The translations under genes were made by a program, and so were the position numbers. Positions 34,659 through 43,408 of a DNA stretch of 64,000 bases are shown piece by piece. The notes under the pieces are model-generated. The model had not been told where the DNA came from. It made no database searches and saw only the letters and a program-made list of their open reading frames with translations. The stretch is from Rhodoferax ferrireducens (GTDB lineage Bacteria > Pseudomonadota > Gammaproteobacteria > Burkholderiales > Burkholderiaceae_C): the NCBI RefSeq assembly GCF_003347515.1, contig NZ_QEII01000264.1:55030-119029 (forward strand), given 5' to 3'. Numbering within the stretch: the first letter of the stretch is position 1; every line of letters begins with the position of its first letter.

Positions 34659-36401
34659 TCAGTGATTGTCCCGCGGCACAAACGAGCCCCGCTTGCCGAC
34701 GAGGAAGTCCAGATCCACGCCCTGATCGGCCTGCAGCACATGGTCGATGTAGAGCTTCCAGTAGCCGGAGGTCATGGGCGGCGCGGGCGGGCTCCAGTTG
34801 GCCAGGCGGCGGGCCAGCTCCTCGTCCGTCACATGCAGATGAATCTTGCGTTGCGGCACATCGAGCTCGATGATGTCGCCGTTTTGCACCACCGCCAACG
34901 GTCCGCCGGCGGCCGCCTCGGGCGCGGTGTGCAAGACCACGGTGCCATAGGCCGTGCCGCTCATGCGGCCGTCGCAGATGCGCACCATGTCGGTAATGCC
35001 CTTGCGCAGAATCTTCGGCGGCAGCGGCATGTTGCTCACCTCCGCCATGCCGGGGTAGCCCTTGGGGCCGCAGTTCTTGAGCACCATCACGCAGGTTTCA
35101 TCCACATCCAGATTCTCATCGTCGATGCGGGCATGGAAGTCCTCGATATTCTCGAACACCACAGCCCGACCCTTGTGCACCATCAGTTCAGGCGTGGCGG
35201 CGCTGGGCTTGATGACGGCACCGCGCGGTGCCAGATTGCCGCGCAGCACGGCAATGCCGGCCTTGTCCTTGAAAGGCGCGCCCAGCGGCATGATGACTTC
35301 GGTGTTGTAGTTTTGCGCGTCGGCGATGTTCTCGCCCACGGTCTTGCCGTTGGCGGTCACGGCGTCCAGGTGCAGGTGCTGCGCGATTTCTTTCATCACC
35401 ACCGGCAGGCCGCCGGCGTAGCAAAAATCTTCCATCAGGTACTTGCCCGAGGGCTGCAGGTTGACCAGGCACGGCAGTTCGCTGGCCAGCCGGTCGAAAT
35501 CGTCGATGCTGAGCGGGATGCCAATCCGCCCGGCCATGGCGATCAGGTGAATCACGGCGTTGGTCGAGCCGCCAATGGCGGCCAGTGTTTTGATGGCGTT
35601 CTCGAATGCTTCCCGGGTCAGGATGCTGGACAGCTTCTGGTCCTCGTGCACCATGTCCACCACGCGCCGTCCGGCCATGCGCGCCAGTACATTGCGCCGT
35701 CCATCCACGGCCGGATAAGCCGCGTTGCCGGGCAAGCCGAGGCCCAGCGCTTCCACCATGCTGGCCATGGTGCTGGCGGTGCCCATGGTCATGCAGTGGC
35801 CGTGGCTGCGGTGCATGCAGCTCTCGGCCTCGAAGAACTCCTCCAGCTTGAGCGTGCCGGCGCGGACCTGCTCGCTCATGCTCCAGACCCCCGTGCCCGA
35901 GCCCAGCTCCTGGCCGCGCCATTTGCCGTTGAGCATCGGGCCGCCGCTGACGCCGATGGTCGGCAGGTCCACGCTGGCCGCGCCCATCACCAGCGAGGGC
36001 GTGGTCTTGTCGCAGCCCATCAGCAGCACCACGCCGTCGATCGGGTTGCCGCGAATGCTTTCTTCCACATCCATGCTGGCCAGATTGCGGTACAGCATGG
36101 CGGTCGGGCGCAGCAGGGTCTCGCCCAGCGACATCACCGGAAACTCCAGCGGGAAGCCGCCGGCCTCGTAGACGCCGATCTTCACCTGCTCGGCCAGCGT
36201 GCGAAAATGCGAGTTGCAAGGCGTCAGCTCGCTGAAGGTGTTGCAAATCCCAATCACCGGACGGCCATCAAACTGATCGTGCGGCACGCCCTTGCCCTTG
36301 ACCCAGCTGCGGTAGGCAAAACCGTCGCGGTCCTGGCGGCCGAACCATTGCTGGCTGCGTAGTTCTGTGCTCTTCTTTTTTGGGGTGCTCGAATCGGTCA
36401 T
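34659..36401 (-). CDS. IlvD/Edd family sugar-acid dehydratase (arabinonate/galactonate type)
   Basis: This Fe-S cluster dehydratase of 580 residues probably removes water from an aldonate to give the 2-keto-3-deoxy acid. Cluster cysteines are visible in CNTFSELTPCN (about 52-62), LMGCDKTTP near 128 and SCMHRSHGHCMTMGTAS near 200. GGSTNAVIHL and ICDGRMSGTAYG are substrate-site blocks. The length and the GTAYG ending match the L-arabinonate/D-galactonate/D-xylonate dehydratase subgroup rather than IlvD of valine synthesis. The following kinase and aldolase suggest galactonate as substrate. It is divergent from its probable GntR regulator. Confidence 0.9.
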   Translation of the reverse strand: MTDSSTPKKKSTELRSQQWFGRQDRDGFAYRSWVKGKGVPHDQFDGRPVIGICNTFSELTPCNSHFRTLAEQVKIGVYEAGGFPLEFPVMSLGETLLRPTAMLYRNLASMDVEESIRGNPIDGVVLLMGCDKTTPSLVMGAASVDLPTIGVSGGPMLNGKWRGQELGSGTGVWSMSEQVRAGTLKLEEFFEAESCMHRSHGHCMTMGTASTMASMVEALGLGLPGNAAYPAVDGRRNVLARMAGRRVVDMVHEDQKLSSILTREAFENAIKTLAAIGGSTNAVIHLIAMAGRIGIPLSIDDFDRLASELPCLVNLQPSGKYLMEDFCYAGGLPVVMKEIAQHLHLDAVTANGKTVGENIADAQNYNTEVIMPLGAPFKDKAGIAVLRGNLAPRGAVIKPSAATPELMVHKGRAVVFENIEDFHARIDDENLDVDETCVMVLKNCGPKGYPGMAEVSNMPLPPKILRKGITDMVRICDGRMSGTAYGTVVLHTAPEAAAGGPLAVVQNGDIIELDVPQRKIHLHVTDEELARRLANWSPPAPPMTSGYWKLYIDHVLQADQGVDLDFLVGKRGSFVPRDNH

Positions 36402-36430
36402 AGGGTAAGTCCTGAATTTGTAAACATATT

Positions 36431-36443
36431 ATCGTCATATGAT
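36431..36443. promoter_or_regulatory. Putative operator ATCGTCATATGAT in the dehydratase-GntR divergent region
   Basis: The 13-mer atcgtcatatgat (36431-36443), with palindromic core atcatatgat-like symmetry, lies midway between the divergent starts at 36401 and 36468. An identical 13-mer occurs at 43409-43421 before the sugar ABC transporter genes, each followed two to three bases later by gaaa. It is the best candidate site for the GntR/FadR protein encoded at 36468. Confidence 0.7.
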
Positions 36444-36467
36444 TGAAAATGTGTCCTAGTAATAACC

Positions 36468-37211
36468 ATGATTAAAAACGTCCACGGCAATACGGTTGAC
36501 CACCTCGGCGAAGCCATCGTCGCGGGCCGCTATGCGCCGGGCGCATCGATTCCGCCCGAGCCGCTGCTGGGCGAAGAGCTGGGCGTCAGCCGCACCGTGG
36601 TGCGCGAAGCGGTGAAGTCGCTGATCGCCAAGGGCCTGGTGACCACCGGCCCCAAGGTGGGCACCCGTGTGTTGTCCGAAGAGCACTGGAACTGGTTCGA
36701 TCCGGACGTGATTGCCTGGCAATCCAAGGCCGGCCTCACGCCGGAGTTCTTGCGTGATCTGCAGGATTTGCGTCGAGCCGTCGAACCGGCGGCGGTCCGG
36801 ATGGCGGCCGAGCGCGCCACGGCGCAGGACATTGCCGCTATTGAAGCGGCGTTCGAGGGCATGACGCGGGCCGTGAAGGAGGGCGGCGACTATGTCACCT
36901 ATGACCTGCGCTTCCACCAGGGCCTGTTGCGTGCCTGTCGCAACCGCATGTTGATTCACATGAGCAAGGCCTTGAGCGCCCTGTTGCGCACCAGCTTTGA
37001 GTTGTCCACCAGCAAGAAAGGCGGGCCGGCCAGCTCCCTTGCGCTGCATCGCGCCGTGCTCGATGCCGTGATTGCCCGTGACCCAGCCAAGGCCGAAAAA
37101 GCGATATTGATCCTGATTGACGGCGCGCACAAAGATATCGAGCAGATTTTGACCACGCGCCGCCGCCTGCCCCGTCTGAACACGCCGGCATCGGTGCTCA
37201 AGGCCGCCTGA
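36468..37211 (+). CDS. FadR/GntR-family transcriptional regulator (DgoR-like)
   Basis: This is a ligand-sensing repressor of 247 residues. The N-terminal GntR winged helix is at about 10-75 (IVAGRYAPGASIPPEPLLGE, then LGVSRTVVREAVKSLIAKGL). The C-terminal FCD helical domain carries metal-site-like acidic and histidine residues (DLRFHQGLL, ALHRAVLDAVIARD). It is divergent from the galactonate-type dehydratase operon and the site at 36431 lies between them. KDGal or the aldonate is the expected effector, by analogy with DgoR. Confidence 0.9.
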   Translation: MIKNVHGNTVDHLGEAIVAGRYAPGASIPPEPLLGEELGVSRTVVREAVKSLIAKGLVTTGPKVGTRVLSEEHWNWFDPDVIAWQSKAGLTPEFLRDLQDLRRAVEPAAVRMAAERATAQDIAAIEAAFEGMTRAVKEGGDYVTYDLRFHQGLLRACRNRMLIHMSKALSALLRTSFELSTSKKGGPASSLALHRAVLDAVIARDPAKAEKAILILIDGAHKDIEQILTTRRRLPRLNTPASVLKAA

Positions 37212-37245
37212 GGAGTGACCGGCCGGCCGCGTCAAGCGCCGGCGT

Positions 37246-38364
37246 TCAGGCTGGCAGGGTGACGCCGACCTTGAGGCCGGCCGCAACAATCTCCTGCCAG
37301 GTCAGCTCATCCACCGAGATGCCCTCCGCGCTGCGCTGTGCCCGGTAGGCGCGCTCCGGGTCGCCGGCAATCTGCACGGCGTCGAAACCGGGGGCGACCG
37401 GCCCCGCCTGAAGCCAGTTCACAAAAGCCAGCGCTTCCTGTTCAAACGCGGCCTGTGTTCCCAGTTTGGCGGGGTCGATCAGGATGGTCAGCATGCCATT
37501 GATGACGGCGCGCACCGCCGGGTCGGTCGGCCGGTGCCAGGTGCCGCTGCCGGTCAGGGCGCCGCCCAGCAGCTCGCAGGCGACGGCCATGCCGTAACCC
37601 TTGTGCTCGCCAAATGCCAGCAGGGCACCAAACAGGCCATTGCTTTGCGGCACCACCACCACGCCGGGGTCGGTCGTGGGGTGTCCGTTTTCGTCAATCA
37701 GCGTGCCGGGTTCGACCCGGCGGCCTTCGTTGTGGGCCACGCGCATCTTGCCCTGCGCCACCCGGCTGGTGGCAAAGTCCAGAATGAAATGCGCCCCCGA
37801 GGGGTCGCTGGCGTCCCGGCCCTTCAGCGGGATGCCAATGCAGCAGGGATTGGTGCCATAGCGTCCATCAGCGCCGCCAAAAGGCGCCACGACCGGGCGC
37901 GACAGGACATTCACAAAATGCAGGGACACCAGGCCTTGCGCCACCGCCATTTCGGCAAAGTGGCCGATGCGCCCGAGGTGGTGCGCCTGGCTCAGCGTCA
38001 TGATGCAGCTGCCATGGGTTCGGGCGCGCGCGATGCCCAGCGCCATGGCCTCTTCGCCGACCACCTGGCCGTAGCCACGCTGGCCGTCCAGCGTGAGCAG
38101 TGAGCCGGTATCGAGGACCACGCGCACGCTGCTGTTCGGCTTGAGCCCGCCTTCGAGCACCGCATCCACATAGCGCGGCAGCATGCCCACGCCATGCGAA
38201 TCATGGCCGCTCAGGTTGGCCATGACCAGATTGCTGGCGACGGTGTTGGCTTCCACCGGCGAACTGCCACACGCTATTAAAATACTAGCTGCTTGCGCAG
38301 TAAGGACGGGGGCTAGAAGCACTTTTTTCATATAAGTCTCGGATAATGCCGGATCGGGCTTCAC
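37246..38364 (-). CDS. Ldh2/malate-lactate-type NAD(P)-dependent oxidoreductase
   Basis: This 372-residue enzyme is of the Ldh_2 superfamily (malate/lactate, ureidoglycolate and 2,3-diketogulonate dehydrogenases), which do not use a classical Rossmann fold. SGHDSHGVGMLPRYVDA (about residues 51-67) carries the catalytic His. APFGGADGRYGTNPCCIGIP and EHKGYGMAVACELL are nucleotide-site blocks. A GTG at 38364 overlaps the upstream stop by 4 bp and is probably the coupled start; an ATG at 38331 is the alternative. The first helix (VLLAPVLTAQAASILIACG) is coded by a CTAG repeat. Probably it reduces or oxidises a sugar-acid intermediate of the UxaA branch. Confidence 0.85.
   Translation of the reverse strand: MKPDPALSETYMKKVLLAPVLTAQAASILIACGSSPVEANTVASNLVMANLSGHDSHGVGMLPRYVDAVLEGGLKPNSSVRVVLDTGSLLTLDGQRGYGQVVGEEAMALGIARARTHGSCIMTLSQAHHLGRIGHFAEMAVAQGLVSLHFVNVLSRPVVAPFGGADGRYGTNPCCIGIPLKGRDASDPSGAHFILDFATSRVAQGKMRVAHNEGRRVEPGTLIDENGHPTTDPGVVVVPQSNGLFGALLAFGEHKGYGMAVACELLGGALTGSGTWHRPTDPAVRAVINGMLTILIDPAKLGTQAAFEQEALAFVNWLQAGPVAPGFDAVQIAGDPERAYRAQRSAEGISVDELTWQEIVAAGLKVGVTLPA
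38273..38330 (-). repeat. CTAG repeat copy E, forming the N-terminal helix of the Ldh2 gene
   Basis: On the minus strand it reads aaagtgcttctagcccccgt, then ccttactgcgcaagcagcta, then attttaatagc, closely matching copies A and D. It is in gene orientation and phase CTA-GCC-CCC (Leu-Ala-Pro), like copies B and C. Confidence 0.78.
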
Positions 38365-39896
38365 ATCACTGCGCCGACCTGCCAGGGCACAAATTCGTTC
38401 TGGCCGTAACCGTGCGACTCGCTCTTGCTGTGGGCGCCGGAGGCGGTGGCCAGCACCTTCTCGAAAATGCGTTGTCCCATCGCGGCGATGGTGCAGCTGC
38501 CGTCAATGATCTCGCCGCAGTTGATGTCCATGTCTTCTTCCTGTTTGCGCCACAGCGCCGAGTTGGTGGACAGCTTGAGCGAGGGCGAAGGCGCGCAGCC
38601 ATAGGCCGAGCCGCGACCCGTGGTGAAGCAGATGACGTTGGCGCCGCCTGCCACCTGGCCGGTGGCGCTGACCGGGTCGTAACCGGGGGTGTCCATGAAG
38701 ACCAGGCCGTGGGCGCTGACGGGCTCGGCGTATTCGTACACCGCCTGCAGGTTGCTGGTGCCGCCCTTGGCCACGGCTCCCAGCGATTTTTCCAGGATGG
38801 TGGTCAGGCCGCCGGCCTTGTTGCCCGGCGAGGGGTTGTTGTTCATCTCGCCGTCATTGACCCGGGCGTAGTGCTCCCACCACTTGATGCGGGTGATCAG
38901 TTTCTCGCCCACCTCAACTTTCACGGCGCGGCGTGTCAGCAAGTGTTCGGCGCCATAAATTTCCGGCGTTTCGCTCGGGATGGCGGAGCCGCCGTGCGCC
39001 ACCAGCAGGTCCACCGCTGCGCCCAGTGCCGGGTTGGCGCTGATGCCGGAGTAACCGTCCGAGCCGCCGCATTGCAAACCAATGGTGATGTGCGCGGCAC
39101 TGCAGGGTTCGCGCCGGACGGCGTTGGCCTGGGGCAGCATGTCCTTGATCAGCGCAATGCCCTTGGCCACCGTTTTTGCCGTGCCACCGGTGTCCTGAAT
39201 GCTGAACGCGCGCAGGGTCTCGCCCTCGCGCAGGCGGCCCGTAGCCAGCCAGGCATTGATCTGGTTGGACTCGCAGCCCAGCCCCACCACCAGCACGGCG
39301 GCAAAGTTGGCGTGGGTCGCGTAACCGATCAGGGTGCGCTGCAGGATCTGCAAGCCCAGGCCGTCACTGTCCATGCCGCAGCCGGTGCCGTGCGTCAGGG
39401 CGACGACGCCGTCCACATTCGGAAAGGCGGCCAGCGCCGCCGGATTGTTGTGCCGCGAAAAATGGTCGGCGATGGCGCGTGCGGCGGTGGCCGAACAGTT
39501 CACGCTGGACAGGATGCCGATGTAGTTGCGCGTGGCCACGCGTCCATCCGCGCGCTTGATGCCCATGAACGTGGCCTCGCGCCGCGCCGGCTCGGGTTTG
39601 ACGTCGGCCCCAAAGGCGTAGTCCCGTTCAAAGTCGCCCTTGTTCGGGCCCATGTCCAGGTTGGGCGTGTGCACATGCTCGCCGGGGGCGATCGGCTTGC
39701 TGGCAAAGCCAATGATCTGGTTGTAGCGCCGCACCGGTGCGCCTTGCGAAATGGCGTGGGTGGCAATTTTGTGGCCGGCCGGGATCAACCCTTTGACGGG
39801 AAACCCTTCAATGACGGTGCCGCCCAGCAGTTGCTGGCGGGCGATCAGCACGTCGTCGTTGGGATGAAGGCGAATATAGGAAGGTGTCGAAGTCAT
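38361..39896 (-). CDS. UxaA family altronate/galactarate-type dehydratase
   Basis: This is an iron-dependent sugar-acid dehydratase of 511 residues. Residues 10-85 form a SAF domain (PVKGLIPAGHKIATHAISQG). The main domain has GTGCGMDSDGLGLQILQRT near 195, VVGLGCESNQI near 235 and GLQCGGSDGYSGISANPALG near 320, all typical of UxaA/GarD proteins. It is translated from the middle of a three-gene block (GntR-uxaA-ldh2) with 4-bp overlaps on both sides. The substrate is probably an aldonate or aldarate; galactarate, altronate or a fuconate-like acid cannot be distinguished. Confidence 0.9.
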   Translation of the reverse strand: MTSTPSYIRLHPNDDVLIARQQLLGGTVIEGFPVKGLIPAGHKIATHAISQGAPVRRYNQIIGFASKPIAPGEHVHTPNLDMGPNKGDFERDYAFGADVKPEPARREATFMGIKRADGRVATRNYIGILSSVNCSATAARAIADHFSRHNNPAALAAFPNVDGVVALTHGTGCGMDSDGLGLQILQRTLIGYATHANFAAVLVVGLGCESNQINAWLATGRLREGETLRAFSIQDTGGTAKTVAKGIALIKDMLPQANAVRREPCSAAHITIGLQCGGSDGYSGISANPALGAAVDLLVAHGGSAIPSETPEIYGAEHLLTRRAVKVEVGEKLITRIKWWEHYARVNDGEMNNNPSPGNKAGGLTTILEKSLGAVAKGGTSNLQAVYEYAEPVSAHGLVFMDTPGYDPVSATGQVAGGANVICFTTGRGSAYGCAPSPSLKLSTNSALWRKQEEDMDINCGEIIDGSCTIAAMGQRIFEKVLATASGAHSKSESHGYGQNEFVPWQVGAVM

Positions 39897-40627
39897 GAGG
39901 TGGCTTCGGAAGAGGGGCGACGGGTTTTGGCTTTGCGCCAGCTCACACTGAAGCGCGCATGCGAGTTATCCATGTGAAGGTGCATCGCGGCACGGGCGCT
40001 GGCTGCATTGCGGGCGCGGATCGCGGCCACAATGGCTTCGTGCTCGGTAATGGCGGCACGCCACGACGGCACGGTTTCAAAGTAGCCACCCAGGCGCGTG
40101 AACAAGGGGCCACGGCGTGCGTCCCAAAAGCCTTGCACGGTTTCCGTTAAAACGACGTTGCCGCAGGCCTGGACGATGGCTGTGTGAAAGGCGCGGTCAC
40201 CGTCAAGCGGCAGTCGGCCGGCGTCGGCTTCGTCGCGCATGGCTTGAAGGGCGAGTTCAATCTGGGTCAGATCTTTGCGTTTGGCTTGCAGCGCGGCCAG
40301 TGCGGCGACCTCACCTTCAATCACCCGGCGCGCGCGGATCAATTCAAGAGGCCCCCATTCGGTGGAGGCGATGGCGCTGGCGCGGGTGGTGCTACTGCGT
40401 TCCAGGACATACACACCCGAGCCCGTGCGCACCTCGACCCAGCTCTCGACCTCCAGCGCAATCAGGGCTTCACGCACCGAGGGGCGGCTGACGCCGAGTT
40501 GCTTGGCCAGGTCCCGCTCGGCGGGCAGGCGCGCGCCGACGGCGAACTCGCCAGCTGCGATGGCCGTGCGCAATTGCTCGGCAATCTGGCGATACAAGCG
40601 TTGCGGTTCTACGATTTGCAATGCCAT
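39893..40627 (-). CDS. Second FadR/GntR-family transcriptional regulator of the sugar-acid island
   Basis: This is a 244-residue GntR regulator. The winged helix (residues 8-75) contains GEFAVGARLPAERDLAKQLG then VSRPSVREALIALE, and an FCD domain follows (DRAFHTAIVQACGN, EHEAIVAAIRARN). It is the first gene of the leftward block and overlaps uxaA by 4 bp, so it is probably autoregulated. It is divergent from the SDR-FAH-dehydrogenase genes, and the inverted repeat at 40672-40694 lies just upstream. UxuR- or ExuR-like sensing of a uronate derivative is possible. Confidence 0.9.
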   Translation of the reverse strand: MALQIVEPQRLYRQIAEQLRTAIAAGEFAVGARLPAERDLAKQLGVSRPSVREALIALEVESWVEVRTGSGVYVLERSSTTRASAIASTEWGPLELIRARRVIEGEVAALAALQAKRKDLTQIELALQAMRDEADAGRLPLDGDRAFHTAIVQACGNVVLTETVQGFWDARRGPLFTRLGGYFETVPSWRAAITEHEAIVAAIRARNAASARAAMHLHMDNSHARFSVSWRKAKTRRPSSEATS

Positions 40628-40671
40628 AAGGGTCGAAATGAAGGGTTCAGGGGGAATAAGGGTTTGTCTTT

Positions 40672-40694
40672 ATTGGCCAAGTGGTAAGGCCAAT
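40672..40694. promoter_or_regulatory. Inverted repeat in the divergent region of the second GntR gene
   Basis: Perfect 7-bp arms attggcc (40672-40678) and ggccaat (40688-40694) flank a 9-base spacer that includes tggt. It lies 45 bp upstream of the GntR start and about 86 bp upstream of the SDR start. It is a candidate operator for the adjacent GntR protein. Confidence 0.55.
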
Positions 40695-40779
40695 TAATAA
40701 TCACACGATTTGCATTATTCAACATCGGGGCAAACCCTGTCATGGCGGTCCGGTGCCGACTTTTCTGAATGGAGGCGAC

Positions 40780-41514
40780 ATGAGGCTACAAGGGAAAACA
40801 GCGCTGGTCACGGCCGCAGGCCAGGGTATTGGCCGGGCCAGCGTTCTCGCAATGGCTGCTGAGGGCGCGCAGGTGCTGGCCACCGACGTCAACGCCCAGC
40901 TGCTGGAGGGCTTTGCCGGTGTGGCCAATGTCACCACGGCCCGGCTGGACGTGATGGATAAAACCGCCATCCAGGCGCTGGTGGCGCGCATCGCGCCGGT
41001 CAACGTGCTGTTCAATTGTGCCGGCGTCGTGCACAACGGCAGCATCCTCCAGGCCACCGATGAGGAGTGGAACTTCGCCTTCAACCTGAACGTGCGTGCG
41101 CAGTTCTGGATGATCCAGGCGGCGCTGCCCAAAATGCTGGCGGCGGGCGGCGGCAGCATCATCAACATGGCCAGCGTATGCGGCAGCCTCAAGGGGCTGC
41201 CCAATCGTTTTGCCTACGGCGCCAGCAAGGCAGCGGTGGTCGGCCTGACCAAATCGGTCGCGGTCGATTTTGTCGGGCAGGGCATTCGCTGCAACGCCAT
41301 TGCGCCCGGCACGGTGGACACGCCTTCCCTCGGGGAGCGTATCAACAGCTATGCCGATCCGGCCGAGGCGCGCAAGAATTTCATCGCCCGCCAGCCGATG
41401 GGGCGCCTGGCCCAGGCGAACGAAATCGCGCCCATCGTGGTCTACCTGGCCAGCGACGAATCGGTTTTTGCCACCGGTCAACTGTTCTCGGTTGACGGCG
41501 GCATGACCATCTGA
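40780..41514 (+). CDS. Short-chain dehydrogenase (2-keto-3-deoxy-L-fuconate/rhamnonate dehydrogenase-like)
   Basis: This classical SDR of 244 residues has TAAGQGIG (11-18), NCAGVVHN near 83, the catalytic Ser-Tyr-Lys in SVCGSLKG and YGASK near 148, and a C-terminal VDGGMTI end. ATG 40780 follows ggagg. The pairing with an FAH-family hydrolase 34 bp downstream matches the non-phosphorylative L-fucose/L-rhamnose route, where the SDR oxidises a 2-keto-3-deoxy acid at C4 and the hydrolase splits the diketo acid. It also resembles BDH2-type dehydrogenases, so the substrate remains inferred. Confidence 0.87.
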   Translation: MRLQGKTALVTAAGQGIGRASVLAMAAEGAQVLATDVNAQLLEGFAGVANVTTARLDVMDKTAIQALVARIAPVNVLFNCAGVVHNGSILQATDEEWNFAFNLNVRAQFWMIQAALPKMLAAGGGSIINMASVCGSLKGLPNRFAYGASKAAVVGLTKSVAVDFVGQGIRCNAIAPGTVDTPSLGERINSYADPAEARKNFIARQPMGRLAQANEIAPIVVYLASDESVFATGQLFSVDGGMTI

Positions 41515-41548
41515 AACAACACTCAACCAGCAACAGAAAGACAATTTC

Positions 41549-42397
41549 ATGAAACTTGTTCGTTACGGAAATCCCGGCAAAGAAAAGCCCGGCCTGATCG
41601 ATGCCGAGGGCAAACTGCGCGACCTGAGCGCGGTGGTCAAGGACATTGGTCCTGAACAGCTGGGTGACGCCGCGCTGGCCAAAATCCGCAAGCTGAAGGC
41701 GGAAAAATTGCCACTGGTGAAAGGTTTACCCCGCCTGGGTTCGCCGGTCAACGGCGTCGGCAAGTTCATTGCCATTGGCCTGAACTATGCCGATCACGCG
41801 GCCGAGTCGAATTTGCCGATTCCCCCGGAGCCGATCGTGTTCATGAAGGCGACCACTTGCATTCAGGGGCCCAACGACCCGGTCATGCTGCCCAAGGGCT
41901 CCGTGAAATCTGACTGGGAGGTCGAGCTGGGCGTGGTGATTGGCACCAGAGCGCGCTACGTGTCACAAAAGGCCGCGCTTGATTTTGTCGCCGGTTATTG
42001 CACCGTCAACGATGTGAGCGAGCGTGAATACCAGATCGAGCGCGGCGGTACCTGGGACAAGGGCAAGGGCTGCGACACCTTCGGCCCGCTGGGGCCGTGG
42101 CTGGTGACACGCGACGACGTGCCCAACCCGCAAAAACTGGCCATGTGGCTGGACCTCAATGGCCAGCGCATGCAAACCGGCAATACGAAGACCATGATAT
42201 TCAACGTGGCCAAGATCGTGAGTTACGTCAGCCAGTTCATGACCCTGATGCCCGGCGACGTGATCACCACGGGCACGCCACCCGGCGTGGGCCTGGGCAT
42301 GAAACCGCCGCTGTACCTGAAGAAGGGCGATGTCATGACCCTGGGTATTGAAGGCCTGGGCGAGCAGCGCCAGGTCGTCGTGCCGTTCAAGCTCTGA
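41549..42397 (+). CDS. Fumarylacetoacetate hydrolase-family 2,4-diketo-3-deoxy acid hydrolase
   Basis: This C-C bond hydrolase of 282 residues belongs to the FAH family. The catalytic domain starts at FIAIGLNYADHAAESN (about 71-86). Metal ligands are in the DWEVELGVVIG block near 125, and the ERGGTWDKGKGCDTFGPLGP loop follows NDVSEREYQ. TTGTPPGVGLG is the C-terminal substrate loop. In known sugar clusters such proteins cleave 2,4-diketo-3-deoxy-L-fuconate or -rhamnonate to pyruvate and lactate. Its place after the SDR supports that role. Confidence 0.87.
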   Translation: MKLVRYGNPGKEKPGLIDAEGKLRDLSAVVKDIGPEQLGDAALAKIRKLKAEKLPLVKGLPRLGSPVNGVGKFIAIGLNYADHAAESNLPIPPEPIVFMKATTCIQGPNDPVMLPKGSVKSDWEVELGVVIGTRARYVSQKAALDFVAGYCTVNDVSEREYQIERGGTWDKGKGCDTFGPLGPWLVTRDDVPNPQKLAMWLDLNGQRMQTGNTKTMIFNVAKIVSYVSQFMTLMPGDVITTGTPPGVGLGMKPPLYLKKGDVMTLGIEGLGEQRQVVVPFKL

Positions 42398-42427
42398 GCG
42401 CTTCAACCATTTCCTCTGGAGACTGAA

Positions 42428-43375
42428 TTGTCCAAACCCGATATCCTGGCCGTTGCCAAACTGCATCCGTTTTATCTGGAGGCGCTGCAAGCCAGCTTTA
42501 CCGTGCACGATCGCGCGCATGAAGCCGATGCGGCCGCGTTTGCCGAACTCGCGCCGCGCATATCTGGCATTGCGGCCATGGGCGAATCGCGAGTTTCCCG
42601 GTCGCTGCTGGCGCAGTTGCCGAACCTGAAAGTGGTGTCGGTTTTTGGCGTCGGCTATGACGGCGTTGACACCGAAGCGGCGCGGGAGCGTGGCATTTGC
42701 GTCACGCATACGCCCGATGTCTTGTCCGATGATGTAGCGGACCTGGCCATCGGGCTGATGCTGTCCATCGCCCGTCGCATTCCGCAGGCGGACCAGCATG
42801 TGCGCGCTGGCCGCTGGCCGTCGGGCCCGATGCCGCTGGGTCGCAAGGTGACCGGTGCCCGACTGGGCATCGTCGGCTTGGGCCGCATTGGCAAAGCCAT
42901 CGCCCGCAGGGCGCAAGCTTTTGACATGTCCATCGCCTATACGGCGCGCTCGGAAAAACCGGAGTCCGGCTACCTCCACTACCCAAATCCCAAGGCCCTG
43001 GCGGCTGAGGTTGACTTTCTGGTGGTGATCACGCCGGGGGGCGCCGGCACGCGTCATCTGATCAACGCCGAGGTGTTGTCGGCCTTGGGCCCGAATGGCT
43101 TTTTGATCAACGTGGCGCGCGGTAGCGTGGTGGATGAATCGGCCCTTGTTCATGCCTTGCAGTCGGGGCTGATTGCCGGGGCGGCCCTGGACGTTTTTGA
43201 GAATGAACCGAACGTGCCGGCCGAACTGTGGTCCTTGGGCAATGTCGTTCTCACGCCGCACATGGCCAGCGCTACACAACAAACGCGCCAGGCGATGGCC
43301 GACCTGGCCTTTGCCAACATGAGAGCCGGACTGGCGGGGGAGCCCTTGCTCACACCCGTGCCGGAGTGTCGCTAA
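42428..43375 (+). CDS. D-isomer-specific 2-hydroxyacid dehydrogenase (glyoxylate/hydroxypyruvate reductase-like)
   Basis: This is an NAD(P)-dependent dehydrogenase of 315 residues. The nucleotide motif GIVGLGRIGKAIA is near 150, the catalytic Arg in NVARGSVVDE near 235, Glu in DVFENEPNVP and His in LTPHMASAT near 283. The start is TTG 42428 preceded by tggaga; no ATG is nearer the conserved N-terminus. It is the third gene of the rightward block (30 bp after the FAH gene). It could reduce glyoxylate, hydroxypyruvate or the lactate/pyruvate-level product of the pathway. Confidence 0.88.
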   Translation: MSKPDILAVAKLHPFYLEALQASFTVHDRAHEADAAAFAELAPRISGIAAMGESRVSRSLLAQLPNLKVVSVFGVGYDGVDTEAARERGICVTHTPDVLSDDVADLAIGLMLSIARRIPQADQHVRAGRWPSGPMPLGRKVTGARLGIVGLGRIGKAIARRAQAFDMSIAYTARSEKPESGYLHYPNPKALAAEVDFLVVITPGGAGTRHLINAEVLSALGPNGFLINVARGSVVDESALVHALQSGLIAGAALDVFENEPNVPAELWSLGNVVLTPHMASATQQTRQAMADLAFANMRAGLAGEPLLTPVPECR

Positions 43376-43408
43376 GCAAGGGTTTACCTTGGTTCGCCAG
43401 ATAAGCTA

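Noticed and set aside
34230..36362. A 710-codon open frame on the + strand
   Set aside because: It lies antisense to the IlvD/Edd dehydratase and the kinase, whose motifs are intact. It is rich in His, Gln and Arg with no domain, as expected of a shadow frame in GC-rich DNA.
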